64,000 bases of DNA, taken from Bradyrhizobium guangzhouense (GTDB lineage Bacteria; Pseudomonadota; Alphaproteobacteria; Rhizobiales; Xanthobacteraceae). The stretch is from contig NZ_CP030053.1 in NCBI RefSeq assembly GCF_004114955.1, forward strand, positions 1,178,001 to 1,242,000, written 5' to 3'. Of this stretch, positions 60,297-64,000 are shown piece after piece; position 1 is the stretch's first letter, and every line of letters starts with the position of its first letter. The notes under the pieces were generated by a model that made no database searches, was not told the origin of the DNA, and worked only from the letters and a program-made list of their open reading frames with translations. The position numbers and the translations under genes are program-made.

Positions 60297-61760
60297 TCAC
60301 GTGTTCGGTTTCTTTTCCGCGGCATCGAGCGCGGCGGCAAGTCGTTTCTCTTCGCCGTAATAACGGGCGCGTTCCCAGAATTTCGGGCGACCAATGCCGG
60401 TCGAGCGATGCTGGCCGATGATCTTGCCGTTGGCGTCCTCGCCGACCAGGTCGTAGAGGAAGACGTCCTGGGTGATGATGGTGTCGCCTTCCATGCCCAT
60501 CACCTCGGTGATGTGGGTGATGCGGCGGGAGCCGTCGCGCAAGCGCGCGGCCTGGACGATCACGTCGATCGAGGCGCAGATCATCTCGCGGATCGTCCGC
60601 GACGGAAGCGAAAAGCCGCCCATCGTGATCATGGATTCGCAGCGCGACAGCGCTTCGCGGGGATTGTTGGCGTGCAACGTCCCCATCGAGCCGTCGTGGC
60701 CGGTGTTCATGGCCTGGAGGAGATCGAACGCCTCCGGGCCGCGGACTTCGCCGACGATGATGCGTTCGGGGCGCATACGCAGGCAGTTTCTCACCAGCTC
60801 GCGCATGGTGACCTGGCCTTCGCCCTCGATATTGGGCGGGCGGGTTTCGAGCCGCACCACGTGGGGCTGCTGGAGTTGCAATTCGGCGGCGTCCTCGCAG
60901 GTGATGACGCGCTCGTCGTGCTCGATGTAGTTGGTGAGACAGTTGAGCAGGGTGGTCTTGCCCGAGCCTGTACCGCCGGAGATCAGCACGTTGCAGCGAA
61001 CGCGCCCGATGATCTGGAGGATCTCCGCACCTTCCGGCGAGATCGCGCCGAATTTGACCAGCTGATCCAGCGTCAGCTTGTCCTTCTTGAACTTACGAAT
61101 GGTGAGCGCGGGTCCGTCGATCGCGAGCGGCGGTACGATGGCGTTGACGCGGGAGCCATCGGCGAGGCGCGCGTCGCAGATCGGCGAGGATTCGTCGACG
61201 CGCCGGCCGACCTGGCTGACGATGCGCTGGCAGATATTGAGGAGCTGCTGGTTGTCCCGGAAGCGGATACCGGTCCGCTGGATCTTGCCGCTGACTTCGA
61301 TGAAGACCGTGCCGGCGCCGTTCACCATGATGTCGGCGATGTCGTCGCGGGCGAGCAACGGCTCGAGCGGGCCGTAGCCGAGCACGTCGTTGCAGATGTC
61401 GTCGAGCAGCTCTTCCTGCTCGGCGATCGACATCACGATGTTCTTGATCGCGATGATCTCGTTGACGATGTCGCGGATTTCCTCACGCGCCGATTCGGAA
61501 TCGAGCTTGGCCAGCTGGGCGAGGTCGATGGCCTCGATCAGCGCGCCGAAGATCGTCGCCTTGACCTCGTAATAATTGTCCGAGCGGCGGGTTTCCATGA
61601 CCGGCGGGGGCCGGGAGGGCGCGAGCGGCGGCGACGCGACAACCGGCGGGGGCGGCGCGCGCGACACCGTCGGCGCCGGAGCCGAGGCAGGCTCTGGCGA
61701 CACGGCGCCGGGCTTGGGAGCCCGAAAGTCGGTGTCTGTTCCGCTACGCTTACCGAACAC
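60297..61760 (-). CDS. cpaF: Tad pilus assembly ATPase CpaF/TadA
   Basis: A 487-residue secretion ATPase. After a proline-rich N-terminus (about 15-55) come the ATPase domains with Walker [33 protein letters not shown] (Walker B region) and the [15 protein letters not shown] segment. It starts at GTG with GGAG seven bases upstream. It powers pilus assembly and is the motor for TadB/TadC. Confidence 0.94.
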   Translation of the reverse strand: MFGKRSGTDTDFRAPKPGAVSPEPASAPAPTVSRAPPPPVVASPPLAPSRPPPVMETRRSDNYYEVKATIFGALIEAIDLAQLAKLDSESAREEIRDIVNEIIAIKNIVMSIAEQEELLDDICNDVLGYGPLEPLLARDDIADIMVNGAGTVFIEVSGKIQRTGIRFRDNQQLLNICQRIVSQVGRRVDESSPICDARLADGSRVNAIVPPLAIDGPALTIRKFKKDKLTLDQLVKFGAISPEGAEILQIIGRVRCNVLISGGTGSGKTTLLNCLTNYIEHDERVITCEDAAELQLQQPHVVRLETRPPNIEGEGQVTMRELVRNCLRMRPERIIVGEVRGPEAFDLLQAMNTGHDGSMGTLHANNPREALSRCESMITMGGFSLPSRTIREMICASIDVIVQAARLRDGSRRITHITEVMGMEGDTIITQDVFLYDLVGEDANGKIIGQHRSTGIGRPKFWERARYYGEEKRLAAALDAAEKKPNT

Positions 61761-61781
61761 TTAACAACTCCATGCGGCGGC

Positions 61782-63047
61782 TTATTTTCCCCGCAACTTC
61801 TCAATCAGCGGTGAAAGCAAGGACGACTTTTGTTTCTTCGTCTCGCTCCGGCCGGTCAGGCGCTGGGCGATCTGGAGGAACATCTCGATAGACTTATGGT
61901 TCGCGGAGATCTCCGCGATCATCTGGCCGTTGTTGGCGGCCGCGCCGAAGATCTGCGGCTCGAACGGGATCGAGACGACCGGCTGGCTCTCGATCGCCTT
62001 GGCGAATTCGGTGGCGGCGATCTCCGGCCGTTTGGGCACGCCGACCTGGTTGAGGCAGTATAGCGGCGGGCGGTCGTTGGGACGGGCGGCCTTCAAGAGA
62101 TCGAACAGGTTCTTGGTATTGCGCAGATTGGCGAGATCCGGCGCCGCGACGATCAGGATATCGTCGGCGCCTATGAGGGCGCGCTTGGTCCAGCCCGACC
62201 ATTGATGCGGGATGTCCAGCACGATGCACGGCATGGTCGAGCGCAGCGTGTCGAACACGGCGTCGAAGGCGTCGGTGCCGAAATCATAGACCCGGTCGAG
62301 CGTCGCCGGCGCCGCCAGCAGGCTGAGATGGTCCGTGCATTTCGACAGCAGACGGTCAATAAAGGCGGTATCGACGCGATCGGGCGAGAACACGGCGTCC
62401 GCGATGCCCTGCGGCGGATCCTGGTTGTAGTCGAGCCCGGCAGTGCCGAAAGCAAGGTCGAGATCGGCGACCACGGCGTCCATCGCGAGGTCGCGCGCGA
62501 TGGCCCAGGCGACATTGTGGGAAATCGTGGAGGCGCCGACGCCGCCCTTGGCGCCGACCACGGCGATGATGCGGCCGACGGCCTTGGCTTCCGGCGCCGA
62601 GAACAAATTGCAGATCGAGCGCACGACGTCGATCGGACCGACCGGCGCGAGCACGTAGTCACTGACGCCGCGGCGCACCAGCTCGCGATAGAGCATGACG
62701 TCGTTGATGCGGCCGATCACGACGACGCGGGTGCCGGCGTCGCAGACGGTGGCGAGCTGGTCGAGCCCAGCCAACAGATCGTTGCGGGCGTCGCTCTCGA
62801 GCACGATCACGTTCGGCGTGGGCGCCGAACGGTAGGCTTCGATTGCAGCCGCCATGCCGCCCATCTGAATCTTCAGATGGGCCTTGCCGAGGCGGCGATC
62901 CTCGCCGGCCGATTGCACGGCTGCGGCGGTCTCCACGGTTTCGCAGAAGGCCTGCACCGAAACGCGCGGTGCGGGCGCAATATGCTCCTCGACCGGCGGC
63001 GGGATCTCCGGCTGCTCTTCCTGAGTCTGGCGCGCGTAGTTGATCAT
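61782..63047 (-). CDS. cpaE: Tad pilus localisation protein CpaE/TadZ
   Basis: A 421-residue protein with an N-terminal receiver-like domain (about 55-160, NVIVLESDARNDLLAGLDQL) and a C-terminal ParA/MinD-type ATPase domain with the deviant Walker A GAKGGVGAST. CpaE places the pilus machine at the pole. Its start overlaps the cpaD stop (ATGA), which indicates coupling. The ATG at 63047 was chosen for that overlap. Confidence 0.92.
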   Translation of the reverse strand: MINYARQTQEEQPEIPPPVEEHIAPAPRVSVQAFCETVETAAAVQSAGEDRRLGKAHLKIQMGGMAAAIEAYRSAPTPNVIVLESDARNDLLAGLDQLATVCDAGTRVVVIGRINDVMLYRELVRRGVSDYVLAPVGPIDVVRSICNLFSAPEAKAVGRIIAVVGAKGGVGASTISHNVAWAIARDLAMDAVVADLDLAFGTAGLDYNQDPPQGIADAVFSPDRVDTAFIDRLLSKCTDHLSLLAAPATLDRVYDFGTDAFDAVFDTLRSTMPCIVLDIPHQWSGWTKRALIGADDILIVAAPDLANLRNTKNLFDLLKAARPNDRPPLYCLNQVGVPKRPEIAATEFAKAIESQPVVSIPFEPQIFGAAANNGQMIAEISANHKSIEMFLQIAQRLTGRSETKKQKSSLLSPLIEKLRGK

Positions 63048-63778
63048 TTGCCGGTGTCGCTGAGTTTGGCCTTTTCGGCCTCGGGATAGGTGGTCGCCGT
63101 CGGCAAGCCCTTGCGGTATTTCTCGAAGGCGGCAGTACGTCGCGCGGTGTAGGCGGGGGTCTCGGGCCGCGGCTGCTCGAGGTCCGCCGGATTGTCGACC
63201 ATGGCCGCCATGTTGCGCTGATAGGCGCATCCGAAATTGTAGTAGTCCTTGTTCTCGAACCAGCTCTTGTTCTTCATCGAGGGGCCGATGTCCTCTGGCC
63301 ACAGGCCGCACGGGCCGGCGACCGCCGCGATCTTCGAATAGGTCAGTCGGATCGGCGGCAGGAAGCGCTTGTCTTCCGGCTGGTAGGGACGGGCGATGAT
63401 GCCGCGCGGGGGGACGCCCCCGGCCGCCAGCAATGCCTGAATCTCCCGCATGGATTCGGCGACCGGGCGCGCATTGGGCGTTCCCGTGGGCACGTCGACG
63501 TGAATCGCGCCGGTTCCCTCGTGCATCCAGGTCGACGCCAAGCCCATCACGTCGGCGCGCTGGGCCGCGGTCAAACCGCCGCGGGCGTGACCGACGAACA
63601 CCACGATCGAGCGGTTCTGCTCCTCGATCGCGATCGGGTGACGCTGCTTGTAGTCGTCGGGAATGGAGGCCGTCGCCACCTCGTCGTGCTGGCAGCCGCC
63701 GAGCGCGAGCGCGATACCGACGAGCACGCCACCGAGGCCGGCGGCGCGGTGGCGGTTCTGGGGTCGCGTTGTGATCAT
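63044..63778 (-). CDS. cpaD: Pilus assembly lipoprotein CpaD
   Basis: A 244-residue outer-membrane lipoprotein with lipobox LGGC (about 26-29), followed by the conserved CpaD domain with the NFGCAYQRNMAAMVDNPADL segment. In Tad systems it supports the CpaC secretin. It lies between cpaC and cpaE and is coupled to the latter. Confidence 0.92.
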   Translation of the reverse strand: MITTRPQNRHRAAGLGGVLVGIALALGGCQHDEVATASIPDDYKQRHPIAIEEQNRSIVVFVGHARGGLTAAQRADVMGLASTWMHEGTGAIHVDVPTGTPNARPVAESMREIQALLAAGGVPPRGIIARPYQPEDKRFLPPIRLTYSKIAAVAGPCGLWPEDIGPSMKNKSWFENKDYYNFGCAYQRNMAAMVDNPADLEQPRPETPAYTARRTAAFEKYRKGLPTATTYPEAEKAKLSDTGK

Positions 63779-63799
63779 AACTTAAGTCCCCGTTCCGCC

Positions 63800-64000
63800 T
63801 CAGTCGGTGATGAAGCCGTAAGTGCCGCGGTAGTTCTTTGCCGGCTCGGTTTTACCGGGCACGCCGTAGATGCGGTTGATGTTGCCGAGAAGCTCGGCCT
63901 GCGGATCAGCAGGTGCCGAGAAGCCGTCATCCGGACGCGAGAGGTCCTTTGGCGACGTCGCGCGCACGATATAGGGCGTCACGATGACCACGAGCTCGGT
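63800..64000 (-). CDS. cpaC: Outer-membrane secretin CpaC/RcpA, C-terminal fragment
   Basis: The gene runs in from the right edge; only the last 66 codons are present. The C-terminus TELVVIVTPYIVRATSPKDL is the typical end of a type II/Tad secretin, followed by a tail that includes NINRIYGVPG. It precedes cpaD by 21 bases in the leftward cluster. Confidence 0.88.
   Translation of the reverse strand, partial: TELVVIVTPYIVRATSPKDLSRPDDGFSAPADPQAELLGNINRIYGVPGKTEPAKNYRGTYGFITD

Noticed and set aside
58238..61814. Long plus-strand frames opposite tadC, tadB and cpaF
   Set aside because: They are reverse-frame shadows of complete Tad genes and have compositions typical of such shadows.

Overview
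The window reads as chromosomal DNA of a slow-growing, GC-rich alphaproteobacterium of the Bradyrhizobium/Rhodopseudomonas group. The evidence is a CycM-type membrane-anchored cytochrome c of exactly 184 residues, a beta-oxidation cluster in the order of the pim operon known from Rhodopseudomonas palustris, a yejA1-yejA2-yejB-yejE-yejF peptide importer, a tad/cpa pilus cluster, and several families of large palindromic intergenic repeats. No rRNA, tRNA, CRISPR array, integrase or complete insertion sequence was recognised. Everything was read by eye; no database search was run.

Layout. 1-0.1 kb: start of a leftward gene that resembles a glycerate kinase. 0.3-10.3 kb (leftward): an IclR-type regulator, then livG, livF, livH, livM and four tandem paralogous periplasmic binding proteins, three of them followed by clear Rho-independent terminators. 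10.4-19.0 kb (rightward): a dicarboxylate/fatty-acid beta-oxidation operon (fused hydratase/dehydrogenase, CoA ligase, thiolase, two acyl-CoA dehydrogenases, then an SDR). A 19-bp palindrome sits between the regulator and this operon. The two arms together look like one uptake-and-degradation unit, probably for dicarboxylates. 19.1-20.6 kb: glycerol kinase. 20.6-24.3 kb (leftward): a three-gene oxidative module made of a small barrel-like protein, a DyP-type peroxidase and a RoxA-like di-heme cytochrome c. 25-25.6 kb: an AT-richer gene for a membrane-anchored protein that may carry a prokaryotic YEATS domain.

25.8-36.5 kb is housekeeping: a serine/threonine dehydratase, a GST, metF-metH, a luciferase-like oxidoreductase, kdsB-pheA and cycM. 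36.7-44.5 kb is the yej importer with two binding proteins, the first with a stretch of foreign-looking codon use. 44.7-52.8 kb is an accessory stretch: a PAP2-family membrane protein, an arsA ATPase gene split by a one-base frameshift, a small CxxCxGxG protein, a small mono-heme protein, a MASE4-like orphan histidine kinase and a chemoreceptor. 52.9-57.3 kb: an NlpC/P60 protein overlapping an M17 aminopeptidase, a 67-residue membrane protein, and a metallophosphoesterase with an unrecognised C-terminal extension. 57.4-64 kb: tadD on the plus strand facing the leftward cpaC(partial)-cpaD-cpaE-cpaF-tadB-tadC cluster for Flp/Tad pili.

The most unusual points are the split arsA, the DyP/RoxA-like operon, the YEATS-like orphan, the IclR-operator palindrome, the palindromic repeats placed inside the beta-oxidation operon, and a 24-nt element found just 3' of both metH and tadC.
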